NCBI GenBank assembly: GCA_030267325.1
Contig: JAJDJS010000003.1
Span: 41,162-105,161, forward strand
Reading direction: 5' to 3'
DNA from: Desulfosarcina sp. OttesenSCG-928-A07
GTDB lineage: Bacteria > Desulfobacterota > Desulfobacteria > Desulfobacterales > Desulfosarcinaceae
DNA length: 64,000 nt
The translations under genes were made by a program, and so were the position numbers. The notes beneath the pieces are model-generated. The model did not search any database, was not told the origin of the DNA, and saw only the letters and a program-made list of their open reading frames with translations. The first letter of the stretch is position 1. The number at the start of each line of letters is the position of its first letter. This document shows, in pieces, positions 54,764-63,881 of this stretch.

Positions 54764-55123
54764 ATGTCCAATTCATTTCTCATCGTGATTTCCTGCGGCC
54801 TTGACAACCCCAACCGGTCGGTCAGAGGCCTGCATCTGGCCACGGTGGCCCAGAAACAGGGAAAATCCGTGACCGTGTTTCTTCTGGATGATGCGGTGTT
54901 TCTGGCCAAACAAGGCCTTGCCGACAACCTGCGGGCCGCCACCGGGGATGTGGCTGCAGATCTGATTTTTCATCTGCAGTCCTTTGAAGTGCCGATTCTG
55001 GTCTGCACCCCTTGCGCCCAGGCACGTCAGATCAAAGCAGACGAGCTGATTCAAGGCGCGCGGCTGGCCACTGCGGTTGAACTGATTCAACTGGCATCGG
55101 AAACGCCGCTGATCAGTTTGTAA
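54764..55123 (+). CDS. DsrE-family small sulfur-relay-like protein
   Basis: A 119-residue DsrE/F-fold protein (FLIVISCGLDNPNRSVRGLH at the start). DsrE-fold proteins carry or sense persulfide sulfur on a cysteine. Here the cysteine pair of VCTPCAQARQI lies where such residues occur in the fold. Membership is clear from pattern; the partner is unknown. The start follows GAAAAGAAAGGCC. Its 3' end overlaps the convergent GNAT gene by 37 bases. It may be co-transcribed with the DUF4340 gene. Confidence 0.78.
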   Translation: MSNSFLIVISCGLDNPNRSVRGLHLATVAQKQGKSVTVFLLDDAVFLAKQGLADNLRAATGDVAADLIFHLQSFEVPILVCTPCAQARQIKADELIQGARLATAVELIQLASETPLISL

Positions 55124-55626
55124 GCTCGGCTGGTTGTAAAATCCGCCGGCAGCGCCATGTGCAGAATCGGGTAGGGATTTCCCTGGTCATCGCAGGAAGA
55201 CCGGCCCTTCACCTGAAACCCGCAGTGTTCGTAAAACCCGGTGGCTTGCGGGTTCTGTTCATTGACATCCACGCGGCGCACCTGTTGATTGACGATGGCA
55301 TGGTAAACAAGGGTTTTTCCAATGCCCATGCCGAAAAATGGGGGCGAGACAAACAGCATTTCAATTTTATCCGCATCAATTCCCATAAATGCCAGAATCA
55401 CCCGGTTTTCATCCGTTGCAACAAAAAGCCGGGACACATGGACAATCCCCTGCAAAACAGCAGGTTTCAATTCAGAAATGGCATCTTCCGAGAGAAAAAG
55501 GTGGGTTTTTCTGACTGACATTTCCCAGAGAGACAGAAGTCCCGCTTGCAAGACCGCATCTCTCTCCATAACCGGCAAAATCGTGATGGTTTTTTTTGCG
55601 TGTGATACCAGCGGCGCGGTTGTCAT
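55087..55626 (-). CDS. GNAT N-acetyltransferase, YjaB-like
   Basis: A 179-residue acetyltransferase. The pattern LLSLWEMSVRKTHLFLSEDA, ALFVSP-type MLFVSPPFFGMGIGKTLV (acetyl-CoA loop), VDVNEQNPQATGFYEHCGF and the C-terminal DDQGNPYPILHM line up well with E. coli YjaB. YjaB binds acetyl-CoA, but its physiological acceptor is unknown. The protein is cytoplasmic. It is convergent with the DsrE-like gene, with a 37-base overlap of the coding ends. A 20-residue C-terminal extension has no match that I can see. Confidence 0.87.
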   Translation of the reverse strand: MTTAPLVSHAKKTITILPVMERDAVLQAGLLSLWEMSVRKTHLFLSEDAISELKPAVLQGIVHVSRLFVATDENRVILAFMGIDADKIEMLFVSPPFFGMGIGKTLVYHAIVNQQVRRVDVNEQNPQATGFYEHCGFQVKGRSSCDDQGNPYPILHMALPADFTTSRAYKLISGVSDAS

Positions 55627-55773
55627 GGGGCTGTCCCTGTTTTGATGCGGTTATGGTTTTCAGTTGCATGGCAACACGCATTCAACTGAAAATGGGTGAG
55701 GCGATGATAGGGAAATGATACCTGAACAAACAATGCGACTGTTCAATCGTAAAATGCGCTAAAAGGCTGATTC

Positions 55774-56721
55774 ATGCCGGTCTTTGCACCACTCAAAAAA
55801 ATCGGAATCGGGGTTGCGGTGTTTTTTCTGTTTTTTGCAGCAATGGGACTGCTAAAAATCATGATTACGCCCAAATCCCTGGAAGATCGCCTGAAATCAG
55901 GTCAACACGCGCGGCTATCAGATCTGAGCCATGCGGATTTATCCGGCGCCGACCTGGCCCATACGGATTTTACAGGCGCATTGCTGATGTCCACGGATTT
56001 TACAAAGGCCAATCTGACCGGTGCAAACTTTACCAATGCCGACACCCGGTACGCCAAATTTGAAAATGCCGTCCTGTCCAACGCCACCTGGGTCAGCGGC
56101 CAGACCTGCGCGTCAGGGTCTGTGGGCCGCTGCCTGACGCCGGATACGATAGCGCTCATCAATAGCAAAGCGTGTCCCAAGGGTCACCTCAAAGCCGCCA
56201 CCCTGGGCGATATGGACCTTTCCGGGGCTTTTTTGATGGGCGCGGATTTGGGCCGGGCCAACCTTTCGGCCGCATCCCTCAAGAACGCGGACTTAAAACG
56301 GGCCAACCTTTTTCGGGCAGTGGCCCATGGCGCTGATTTTCAGGGAGCCCATCTCCCGGAGGCGGATCTCACTGAAACGGATCTGGCAAACGCGGATTTC
56401 ACCGGCGCTTACCTCAGGGGCGCCCTCATGGTCAATGCTGTTTTAACGTCATCTGTTCTCAACGCCACCGATTTGCAGAATGCGGTGATGCAGGGGGCGG
56501 ATCTGTCCGGCGCCAATCTGGCTGATGCGGATCTGTCCGGCGCCAATCTCAAAATGGCCCGACTGGACGGTGCGGATCTGTCCGGCGCCAATCTGGCCAA
56601 TGCCAATTTTACCGGCGCCCAGGTGAGCCGTGCTGTTTTTGACAACGCGTTTCTGGTGGATGCCATCTGGACCAACGGGAAAAAATGCACAGTCGGTTCC
56701 ATCGGATACTGCACCCAGTAG
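55774..56721 (+). CDS. Pentapeptide-repeat protein with membrane anchor
   Basis: A 315-residue protein with one N-terminal hydrophobic segment (IGVAVFFLFFAAMGLLKIM) and then two runs of pentapeptide repeats of the A(D/N)LxG/x type, about residues 44-90 and 145-290. These make a right-handed square helix. Each run closes with a similar cap: ATWVSGQTCASGSVGRC and AIWTNGKKCTVGSIGYC, which suggests a duplicated unit with a disulfide. The function is unknown. No partner gene is evident; rho-like follows after 88 bases. The cap motif (WxxGxxCxxGSxGxC) is seen in other exported pentapeptide proteins. Confidence 0.87.
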   Translation: MPVFAPLKKIGIGVAVFFLFFAAMGLLKIMITPKSLEDRLKSGQHARLSDLSHADLSGADLAHTDFTGALLMSTDFTKANLTGANFTNADTRYAKFENAVLSNATWVSGQTCASGSVGRCLTPDTIALINSKACPKGHLKAATLGDMDLSGAFLMGADLGRANLSAASLKNADLKRANLFRAVAHGADFQGAHLPEADLTETDLANADFTGAYLRGALMVNAVLTSSVLNATDLQNAVMQGADLSGANLADADLSGANLKMARLDGADLSGANLANANFTGAQVSRAVFDNAFLVDAIWTNGKKCTVGSIGYCTQ

Positions 56722-56809
56722 GGTGCGGACCGGATCGCACCTGAAGTGCGCCCCAAAACTGAAGCTGCTGCCGGCCTTGCCGACAAACTGATTTCCCCAT
56801 GGAATTGCC

Positions 56810-57940
56810 TTGAAAACCAGCATGAAAACGCCTGATCCCAACCGAAAATCGGAAAAACTGACAAGCGGACACCTGGAAATCCTGGACAAGGGATTTGGTT
56901 TTCTGCGTCAGATCCACAAAAATTACCAGCCCTGCCCCACGGACACCTTTGTTCCCGCCTCCCTGATCAGCGCCCTCGGCCTCCGGGAAGGCATATGGAT
57001 CAAAGGCCGGGGAAAACCCGGCGGCCCAAACCAAACCAACCTCAGACTCACGGCCGTTGACCGGATTTCCGATCTTACGCTTTCGCAATACGAAAGGCTC
57101 TGTCCCCTCCATACAGGTGTCAGTATCAACCCGGATCAACGGCTGGATATGCGTACAGGGCCTTTGGATCTCACCGGTCAGGTCCTGAATCTGATGGTTC
57201 CCATGGGTCGCGGACAGCGGGGCCTTGTCATCTCTCCCCCCAAATCCGGCAAAACCACGCTGCTTCGCCACATGGCCGCAGCCATCACCCATAATTATCC
57301 GGAAATGGATGTTTTTGTCCTGCTGGTGAACGAACGGCCCGAAGAGGTGACGGATTTCAAACGCGGACTTCAAAATGCCCATGTGCTTTCCTCTTCCGCA
57401 GATCAGCCGCTTTCCCATCACATCCGCATCACCCGCCTTGCCATCAGCACCGCCATCCGCTGCGCCGAAGCCGGAAAAGACGTCGTGGTGTTCATTGATT
57501 CGCTGACCCGCATGGCCCGGGCCTTTAACGCGGAAACAGACAGCCACGGGCGGACCCTGTCCGGCGGGCTGGGCGCCAATGCCATGGAAATCCCCCGCAA
57601 GATTTTCGGTACAGCCAGAAACATCGAAAACGGGGGATCCGTCACCATCATCGCCAGCATCCTGGTGGATACCGGCAGCCGCATGGACGAGGTGATTTAT
57701 CAGGAGTTCAAGGGGACGGGCAATATGGACCTGGTGCTGAGCCGCGAATGCGCGGAAAATCGCGTTTTTCCAGCCATTGATATTCCCAAAAGCGGTACCC
57801 GGAAGGAAGAGCAGCTGCTGGACCCGGAAACCTTGAAACAGGCCCATGGGATGCGTCAGGCATTGGCCGGAAAACCACCCACCCCTGCCATGATGGATTT
57901 ATTGGACTACCTGACGGCGCACCCGGTAAAATTTCCTTAA
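56810..57940 (+). CDS. rho: Short divergent Rho-family termination factor
   Basis: About 376 residues, against about 419 in E. coli Rho. The N-terminal helical Rho_N domain is missing; the protein begins near the cold-shock-type RNA-binding fold (ILDKGFGFLR). The ATPase core is kept: P-loop SPPKSGKTTLLRHM (residues 142-152), VNERPEEVTDF, Walker B VVFIDSLTRMARAFN and the arginine-finger region PKSGTRKEEQ. Several residues that touch RNA differ: the Q-loop reads HGRTLSGGLGANAM for SGKVLTGGVDANAL, and the R-loop ECAENRVFPAI for KIAEKRVFPAI. It may be a second Rho with special duties. TTG at 56810 or ATG at 56822 could start it. purN follows 21 bases on. Confidence 0.85.
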   Translation: MKTSMKTPDPNRKSEKLTSGHLEILDKGFGFLRQIHKNYQPCPTDTFVPASLISALGLREGIWIKGRGKPGGPNQTNLRLTAVDRISDLTLSQYERLCPLHTGVSINPDQRLDMRTGPLDLTGQVLNLMVPMGRGQRGLVISPPKSGKTTLLRHMAAAITHNYPEMDVFVLLVNERPEEVTDFKRGLQNAHVLSSSADQPLSHHIRITRLAISTAIRCAEAGKDVVVFIDSLTRMARAFNAETDSHGRTLSGGLGANAMEIPRKIFGTARNIENGGSVTIIASILVDTGSRMDEVIYQEFKGTGNMDLVLSRECAENRVFPAIDIPKSGTRKEEQLLDPETLKQAHGMRQALAGKPPTPAMMDLLDYLTAHPVKFP

Positions 57941-57961
57941 AAATGAAAAAGGAACTCCATC

Positions 57962-58768
57962 ATGAAACCCACACTTCGCATCGGCGCGCTGATTTCAGGC
58001 GGCGGCACCAATTTGCAGGCCATTATTGACGCCTGCGAAAACAACCGGATTAACGGAAAAGTGGTGTTTGTGGGGGCAGATACCGCTGCCGCCAAAGGAT
58101 TGGCGCGGGCAGCCCGCCACAAAATCCCTGCCTTTGTCGTGCCCTATTCGGACATCATCCAATCGTACCGCAAAGCGCCCGACGCTTTTCCCCTGCCCGA
58201 TGATGCGAACTTGACGGATCTTTATGCCCGGCAGCGGCTGTTTCCTCCGAATACGCCAATGGACCGGCTGCGGTCTTTTTTTTGTACCCGGGCAGCGGCA
58301 GAATCCCGGCTGCTGGCCGAGATGGCGGCTTACGGTCCGGTTGACCTTCTGGTGCTGGCCGGTTTCATGCGGAATTTCACCCCTTATTTCATTGACCGGT
58401 TCAGCCCGGATCCGGCCCACCCCCGTATCATGAACATTCATCCGGCCATTCTCCCGGCTTTTCCAGGGGTTGACGGATACGGCGACACCTTCCGGTACGG
58501 ATGCAAGGTGGGCGGCTGCACCGTCCATTTTGTGGATGAGGGAGAGGATTCCGGCCCCATCATCGGCCAGCGGACTTTTCCCATTCTGGAGACCGATACC
58601 CTGGAAGACGTGAAGCAAAAAGGCCTTCAGGCAGAATGGCAGCTTTATCCGGAATGCATTCAGCTCTTTGCCGAAAACCGTCTGGCGGTGGTGAAGATGA
58701 CCCACGCCTTGGAAAACGGCAGCATCCAGCAGCGGCGGGTGGTGAAGATTTCCTCTGGCCTTGTATAG
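57962..58768 (+). CDS. purN: PurN-type formyltransferase
   Basis: A 268-residue protein of the glycinamide ribonucleotide transformylase family, which adds a formyl group in purine synthesis. IGALISGGGTNLQAIIDACE is the start block. Asn and His in MNIHPAILPAFPG and the Asp in VHFVDEGEDSGPIIGQ correspond to the catalytic Asn106, His108 and Asp144 of E. coli PurN. Compared with the 212-residue E. coli enzyme it has an extra 55 residues, mostly an insert at about 60-110 (FPLPDDANLTDLYARQ). The start follows AAAAAGGAACTCC. It lies 21 bases after the rho-like gene and may be co-transcribed with it. Confidence 0.88.
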   Translation: MKPTLRIGALISGGGTNLQAIIDACENNRINGKVVFVGADTAAAKGLARAARHKIPAFVVPYSDIIQSYRKAPDAFPLPDDANLTDLYARQRLFPPNTPMDRLRSFFCTRAAAESRLLAEMAAYGPVDLLVLAGFMRNFTPYFIDRFSPDPAHPRIMNIHPAILPAFPGVDGYGDTFRYGCKVGGCTVHFVDEGEDSGPIIGQRTFPILETDTLEDVKQKGLQAEWQLYPECIQLFAENRLAVVKMTHALENGSIQQRRVVKISSGLV

Positions 58769-58796
58769 ATATTACTCCGCGTCGCCAATACGTTTA

Positions 58797-58880
58797 TATG
58801 TTGAAAGTTCTTGGGGGCGCCTCGCGAGGCGCCCTGATGTGTTCACCATCGAGGTAGTGTCCAGAAAAAGTTTCAACATG
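58797..58880. repeat. Imperfect inverted-repeat element with internal palindrome
   Basis: ATGTTGAAA near 58798 and TTTCAACAT near 58869 bound a stretch that holds a perfect 20-bp palindrome, GGGCGCCTCGCGAGGCGCCC (58815-58834). The palindrome could end the purN message, but no T-run follows. The outer arms suggest a small mobile-element remnant. Confidence 0.45.
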
Positions 58881-58964
58881 CGCGGTAACAACCAGGAGGC
58901 CGGCTATCTGAATATCACCAGTATCCGCCATAATGCGGCTCCTTGTTAGCGGCACTCAACACTT

Positions 58965-60134
58965 TTACAAATACTTCACCATCATGGGAATGGCCACAAA
59001 GGTGCCGATGGAGGTGCCGAGATTGGTGAACACCACCACCAGGAGAATACGGGTGACCTTGTTTCGCCAGAACCCCTTGACTGACAGAATATCCGTGGGC
59101 AGGCGTTCAAAATCCATGACCCGGGGTTTTTTGTAAATGGCTTCCACAAGGCCAGCTATCCACCCGGCAGCCAGCAGGGGATGAAGGGTGGTAACCGGCG
59201 CAACCCCCATGGCAGACAGAATTGACAGGGGATGGGCCAGGGCAGACAAGGCGCCCAGGCCGGCCATGATACTGGTGACAAGAACCCACCGGAGAATCAT
59301 GTCGCCGCCCACCATGGCGCCGCCCTGAAAAAATCCATACCCGATGAGAAGCACAATGGCGGCGGGAATCAGCCATTTCAGCGAGCGGGCAAGCGGGCCG
59401 GGCGGCAAGATGGTTTCCAGGGCCGCAAGATCCACCGGCTGATCCCAATACTTCTGGATGCCGGGCACATGGCCGGCGCCCACCACCGCCACAATGGTCT
59501 TTCCCGGCGCGCTGCGGATTTTCTCCGCCAGGTATTGATCCCGCTCATCAATCAGGGTGTCACGAAGCTGGGGCATGGATGCGCCCACCTCTTCCAGAAT
59601 AGAGGCCAGCATATCCTTTTCTTTCATTTTTTCCACATCTTCTTTGGTGATCTCTTCCACATTGCCCAAAGAAAGAATCAACTGCATCAGCAGCTTGGTT
59701 TTTGCCCACAGTCCTAGATTCCGCCAGGTCCGGGAAAGGGTGATCCGGATGTCCCGGTCCGCCAGATGCACGGCAGCCCCCACTTCCTCGGCGGATGTCA
59801 GGGCCTGGATCATTTCCTCTCCTGGCGCCACATCCAGCTGGTCAGCCACCCGCCGCTGAAAGGATGACAGGATCAGATTGGACAGCAGCAAAAACGCCTT
59901 TTTTTCCTTGATGACCCGAACGATATCCATTTCCTGCCATCTTTGTTTCTGGCGGATGGTCTGGGCACGGCTTTCACACAGCTCCACGCACACCGTATCG
60001 GGCCGGGTGTCGGTGATAACCTGTTGCACCAGATCCACGCTTTCCCGGGACACATGGGCGGTTCCGATCAGTGTTATGGTTTTCCCTTCATATTCAAGGG
60101 TGTGGCACATCTCATGATTGCGTTGATCGTCCAT
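58965..60134 (-). CDS. TraB-family membrane protein
   Basis: A 389-residue TraB/GumN-type protein. The soluble part has [15 protein letters not shown] at the start and [18 protein letters not shown] later; these GTAH and GAGH blocks form the putative metal site seen in Tiki-like proteins. Four or five membrane helices make up the last 150 residues ([40 protein letters not shown]). A protease-like activity has been proposed for relatives, but the bacterial role is unknown. The gene is convergent with purN and diverges from the AAA gene. Confidence 0.88.
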   Translation of the reverse strand: MDDQRNHEMCHTLEYEGKTITLIGTAHVSRESVDLVQQVITDTRPDTVCVELCESRAQTIRQKQRWQEMDIVRVIKEKKAFLLLSNLILSSFQRRVADQLDVAPGEEMIQALTSAEEVGAAVHLADRDIRITLSRTWRNLGLWAKTKLLMQLILSLGNVEEITKEDVEKMKEKDMLASILEEVGASMPQLRDTLIDERDQYLAEKIRSAPGKTIVAVVGAGHVPGIQKYWDQPVDLAALETILPPGPLARSLKWLIPAAIVLLIGYGFFQGGAMVGGDMILRWVLVTSIMAGLGALSALAHPLSILSAMGVAPVTTLHPLLAAGWIAGLVEAIYKKPRVMDFERLPTDILSVKGFWRNKVTRILLVVVFTNLGTSIGTFVAIPMMVKYL

Positions 60135-60192
60135 CGGCAGTATGGTATTTCCTCATTTGTTTCCGGATTTTCCCTTCCATCTTATCTTTTAT

Positions 60193-60225
60193 CGCCCTTT
60201 TGGGGGAGGGTCCGGGTGAAGGGCG
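60193..60225. repeat. GC-rich interspersed repeat, copy 3
   Basis: CGCCCTT and AAGGGCG form the outer stem around GGGGGAGGGTCCGGGTG, the complement of the CACCCGGACCCTCCCCC core seen at 12056-12100 and 35996-36050. It lies between the divergent traB-like and AAA genes. Confidence 0.55.
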
Positions 60226-60325
60226 GGGCGGGAGATTTGGCAATAAAGCCGCGCCATATTTGCAGAAAAAGGCACTATATACCCTCTGCTGTACTTGTCA
60301 AACCGTTTCACCACAGGATCCTTCC

Positions 60326-61138
60326 ATGCCAAAAGACCCGACATCCCAAGCTGCTTACGGTATTGACCAAGAACCATTTTACCTGGCCACCGGCGATGAA
60401 ACAAACCTTTTTACCGCCGCTGCCGCCGCCCGTCTGCCGGTGATGCTCAAGGGCCCCACCGGGTGCGGAAAAACCCGGTTTGTGGAGTATATGGCCTGGC
60501 GCCTGAAACGCCCTTTGGTTACCGTGGCCTGTCACGAGGATCTCTTTGCCTCGGACCTGGTGGGCCGGTATCTTTTGAAAAATAATGAAACCGTGTGGTC
60601 TGACGGCCCCCTGACCCGGGCAGTGCGCATGGGCGCCATCTGCTATCTGGACGAAGTGGTGGAGGCGCGAAAAGACACCACCGTGGTGATTCATCCCCTC
60701 ACCGACAACCGCCGCACCCTTTCCATTGAAAAAAAAGGCGAGGTGATTCAGGCCCATCCGGATTTTCTCATGGTGATTTCCTATAACCCCGGATACCAGT
60801 CCGTGCTCAAGGACCTGAAACAAAGCACACGCCAGCGATTTGTGGCCCTTTCCTTTGATTACCCCAAGCCGGAAGATGAAGCCCGCATTGTGGCCACCGA
60901 AGGAAAAATAGATTGGGACATTGCTGTGCGTTTGGTGAGCCTGGCCGGGAAAATTCGCAATATCCGGGAACAGGGGCTGACCGAAGGGGCTTCCACGCGT
61001 TTATTAATTTATGCGGCCAGCCTGATCCGAAACGGTATTTCCTTTAAAGACGCCTGCATCGCCACCATGTGCCAGCCCCTGACCGATGATGACCGGCTCC
61101 AGGAAACCCTCGGGGATCTCATTGACGATTTGTTGTAA
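60326..61138 (+). CDS. CbbQ/NorQ-type AAA ATPase
   Basis: A 270-residue AAA+ ATPase of the MoxR branch, CbbQ/NirQ/NorQ group. Walker A is [18 protein letters not shown], Walker [15 protein letters not shown], sensor 1 [11 protein letters not shown] and the family tail [17 protein letters not shown]. In known cases CbbQ with CbbO reactivates Rubisco, and NorQ with NorD matures nitric oxide reductase. Neither target is in the window. The start at 60326 has only a weak GGATCC-type site. The VWA gene begins right after the stop, so they are co-translated. Confidence 0.92.
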   Translation: MPKDPTSQAAYGIDQEPFYLATGDETNLFTAAAAARLPVMLKGPTGCGKTRFVEYMAWRLKRPLVTVACHEDLFASDLVGRYLLKNNETVWSDGPLTRAVRMGAICYLDEVVEARKDTTVVIHPLTDNRRTLSIEKKGEVIQAHPDFLMVISYNPGYQSVLKDLKQSTRQRFVALSFDYPKPEDEARIVATEGKIDWDIAVRLVSLAGKIRNIREQGLTEGASTRLLIYAASLIRNGISFKDACIATMCQPLTDDDRLQETLGDLIDDLL

Positions 61139-61139
61139 A

Positions 61140-63881
61140 ATGACCCATTCCTCTTCTTCTGATGCAGCCGCCCGTGTCCGGAAACATGTCCATCGTCTTT
61201 TTCTGGCCGATCCCGAGGCAGCCCGGCGGTTTCAACCCCACCTTGAAAATCTGGACCCGGCGGTGGTGGCGGATGCGCTGCCCTGTGCCGTGGACGCCCT
61301 CATTTCCGCATTATCCGTTGAAACCGCGTATGGCCATGCCTTTATTGACGGCATGGGCTGGCTGCTGACCCACGGCGCAGAAAAAAGCACGGAAAAAAGG
61401 CTTCTGGCGTACATCCGCCGGGTTACCGCGGCAGCCACGGAAAAAGGACCGACCCTGGCCCGTCTTTTTGCCGACCACCTGGCTGTTATTCTGGCAGCGG
61501 ACAATTCGGGTTTGCTGGATCATGCAGAAGCCGCCATTCGGGTGATGCTGAAAAAAGGCACCTACACCCTCAAAGCGCCGCTGGAGACCCTTTCCGCCCT
61601 GATCCGCGCCCATGATACGGACAGTGCCCACGCTTTTTTAGATTTGCTGATGGCAGCCTTTGGCCTGGATCTCAGTTATAACCGGACCGTTTACCTGACC
61701 CACACCCTGCCCCGTGCCGTGGATGGCTTTGAGCGCTCCCGCCGGCTCTGGCAGATCAATGGATTGACCCGGATTATCAGTGTGGATGAGCGGCTGGCAG
61801 ATGCGTATCTGGAAGGACTGGCCAGAGGGCTGCACCTGTTATCTGCCCCCGCGCTGAACATGTTTCTGGATCAAGCCACCCGCCTTTATGGAAAAAAATC
61901 CGACTCCGGCATCCGGTTTCTCTCCCTTGACGCCCGGCAGGCCCGGGATCTCTGCCGCGACCTTCAGGTGGCCGTACCCCTTTCAGCCCTGCGCGCAGAT
62001 CTGGTCCGCTACCTTTCTGCCCGGACCGGCCGGATGATTCGCGTGGCGCCGCTTTCCGGATTTCCCGGCCATGCCGCAGATAAAGACGCCAGGGTCCGGT
62101 GTGACGGCCGTACCCTTTATCTGCCCGATGAACTGGACCTTCTGGATACCCGCGCCGCCAATGGGGATTTATATAAGCTTCTGGCCCGACTGGAAGCCGG
62201 CGCCCTTGAATTCGGCAGCTATGACCTGGATGCCCAGCGGGCGTTTTCGCTGGCGGGAATTGATCTTCCGCCGGAAACTGACTCCGGCGCTCCGGTTTCT
62301 GAGCTGGAACTTTTCATCCGGCAGTTTGAGCGTCCTGACATTGCCCTGGACCTGTTCACCTTGTTTGAGCATGGCCGCATCGCAAAAAATATCCGCACCC
62401 ACTATCCGGGTCTGTTTTCCCGGCTGAATGCCGCTCAGCAGGACCCTGTGATTGCCGGTTCAACTGGCGGCACCCTGTTTCCCCTTTACGCATATCTGGT
62501 CATGGGCCAGCCCCTGCCGGAAAAATCACGTTACTCGGAACTCTGCAGCATTGTGGAAAAATTCAGGACGGCCATTAAGCAGCCGGACCAGAATACGGTC
62601 CACACCAGCGCCGGCTTTGCGATTCGCGGGTATGCAGGTCTGGGCGCGGATATTTCTTCGGATGACGATGTTTCCCTGCAAACGCCTTTTGACCGGCGAT
62701 TTTCTCCGGAACGTTTCGGCGCCTTTCATACGGCGTACCAGCGCATGGCCGCAGAACTCAACCGACGCCTGGGCCATCATGCCATTCAGGTTTTCCGGTC
62801 AGATCTGTATCAGCTTCTGGAACACCAGAACGGCCAGATCAACACAGCTGACCTGCACCGCCTGATCCGCTCTCGGGTTTCCGGTGCAGGGGAAAAAAAA
62901 GCAATGGAGGATACGCTGCCGGATCTGTCGGAACTTTTAAAAGCCTGCAGCATTGATCTTTCTTTGCATCCTGACGCGGAAGATGCCCATGCATTTCGGT
63001 ATCCGGAATGGGACGACACCCTGGGCGATTATCTGGCTGACCGGACACGCCTTCTGGAGCGGGAAGTCCGCGGTTCGGATACGGGATTTTATGAGAAGAC
63101 GCTTTCGACCTTTCACGGTTTTGTCCGGCGCATCCGCCATGCCTTTGACCTGCTCAAGCCCGAAGAGATAACGATTCTCCGGCCGTGGCAGGAAGGCGAC
63201 GCGTTTGATTACCGGGCGCTTCTGGATTATGCCATTGACAAAAAAGCCGGGCAAATGCCCTCGGACCGGCTTTATATCAAACGAATCAAGCAGATCCGGG
63301 ATGTGGCCACCCTGCTTTTGGTGGATTTATCCAAATCAACGGCCAATATTGTGGATGGGTCGGAGGTTCGGGTGATAGATGTGGAAAAGCAGGCCATTGT
63401 GCTGCTTTGCGAAGCCCTGACCGTGGTGGGCGACCGGTTTGCCATTGCCGGGTTTTCGGGAAACGGTCCTTTGGGGGTGGATTATTACCGGATCAAGGAT
63501 ATGGACACGCCCTTTGATGGCCAGGTGAAACGCCGCATCAATGCCATGGCGCCCCAGCGCAATACCCGCATGGGTGCAGCGATCCGCCATGCCACCGCCT
63601 GTTTCCGGTCCATTGAGGCAAGGGTACGGCTTCTGATGATTCTGGGGGACGGATTTCCCAATGATCTGGAGTATAAAGGCGCCCATGCCGTGGAAGACAC
63701 CCGCAGGGCTGTCATGGAAGCCCGGACCGCCCGCATTCATGTCAAGGCGATTACCGTGAATGTGTCGGACAACGGCCAGTTGGACCGCCTTTACGGCAGA
63801 TCCCACCACACCCTGATCGGTGACATCCGCGACCTTCCCAATCAACTGGTCCGGGTTTACAGCGCCCTGACCCGGCATTGA
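61140..63881 (+). CDS. CbbO/NorD-type von Willebrand A protein
   Basis: A 913-residue protein with a C-terminal VWA domain. The metal-site motif is LLVDLSKSTAN (DxSxS, near residue 728) with GDGFPNDLEYK further on. The long N-terminal part is mostly helical and has no motif I know; it resembles the helical region of CbbO/NorD proteins. The VWA domain probably binds the enzyme being remodelled while the CbbQ-like ATPase does the work. The start overlaps the end region of the AAA gene with one base between. It is larger than the usual CbbO (about 780). Confidence 0.88.
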   Translation: MTHSSSSDAAARVRKHVHRLFLADPEAARRFQPHLENLDPAVVADALPCAVDALISALSVETAYGHAFIDGMGWLLTHGAEKSTEKRLLAYIRRVTAAATEKGPTLARLFADHLAVILAADNSGLLDHAEAAIRVMLKKGTYTLKAPLETLSALIRAHDTDSAHAFLDLLMAAFGLDLSYNRTVYLTHTLPRAVDGFERSRRLWQINGLTRIISVDERLADAYLEGLARGLHLLSAPALNMFLDQATRLYGKKSDSGIRFLSLDARQARDLCRDLQVAVPLSALRADLVRYLSARTGRMIRVAPLSGFPGHAADKDARVRCDGRTLYLPDELDLLDTRAANGDLYKLLARLEAGALEFGSYDLDAQRAFSLAGIDLPPETDSGAPVSELELFIRQFERPDIALDLFTLFEHGRIAKNIRTHYPGLFSRLNAAQQDPVIAGSTGGTLFPLYAYLVMGQPLPEKSRYSELCSIVEKFRTAIKQPDQNTVHTSAGFAIRGYAGLGADISSDDDVSLQTPFDRRFSPERFGAFHTAYQRMAAELNRRLGHHAIQVFRSDLYQLLEHQNGQINTADLHRLIRSRVSGAGEKKAMEDTLPDLSELLKACSIDLSLHPDAEDAHAFRYPEWDDTLGDYLADRTRLLEREVRGSDTGFYEKTLSTFHGFVRRIRHAFDLLKPEEITILRPWQEGDAFDYRALLDYAIDKKAGQMPSDRLYIKRIKQIRDVATLLLVDLSKSTANIVDGSEVRVIDVEKQAIVLLCEALTVVGDRFAIAGFSGNGPLGVDYYRIKDMDTPFDGQVKRRINAMAPQRNTRMGAAIRHATACFRSIEARVRLLMILGDGFPNDLEYKGAHAVEDTRRAVMEARTARIHVKAITVNVSDNGQLDRLYGRSHHTLIGDIRDLPNQLVRVYSALTRH

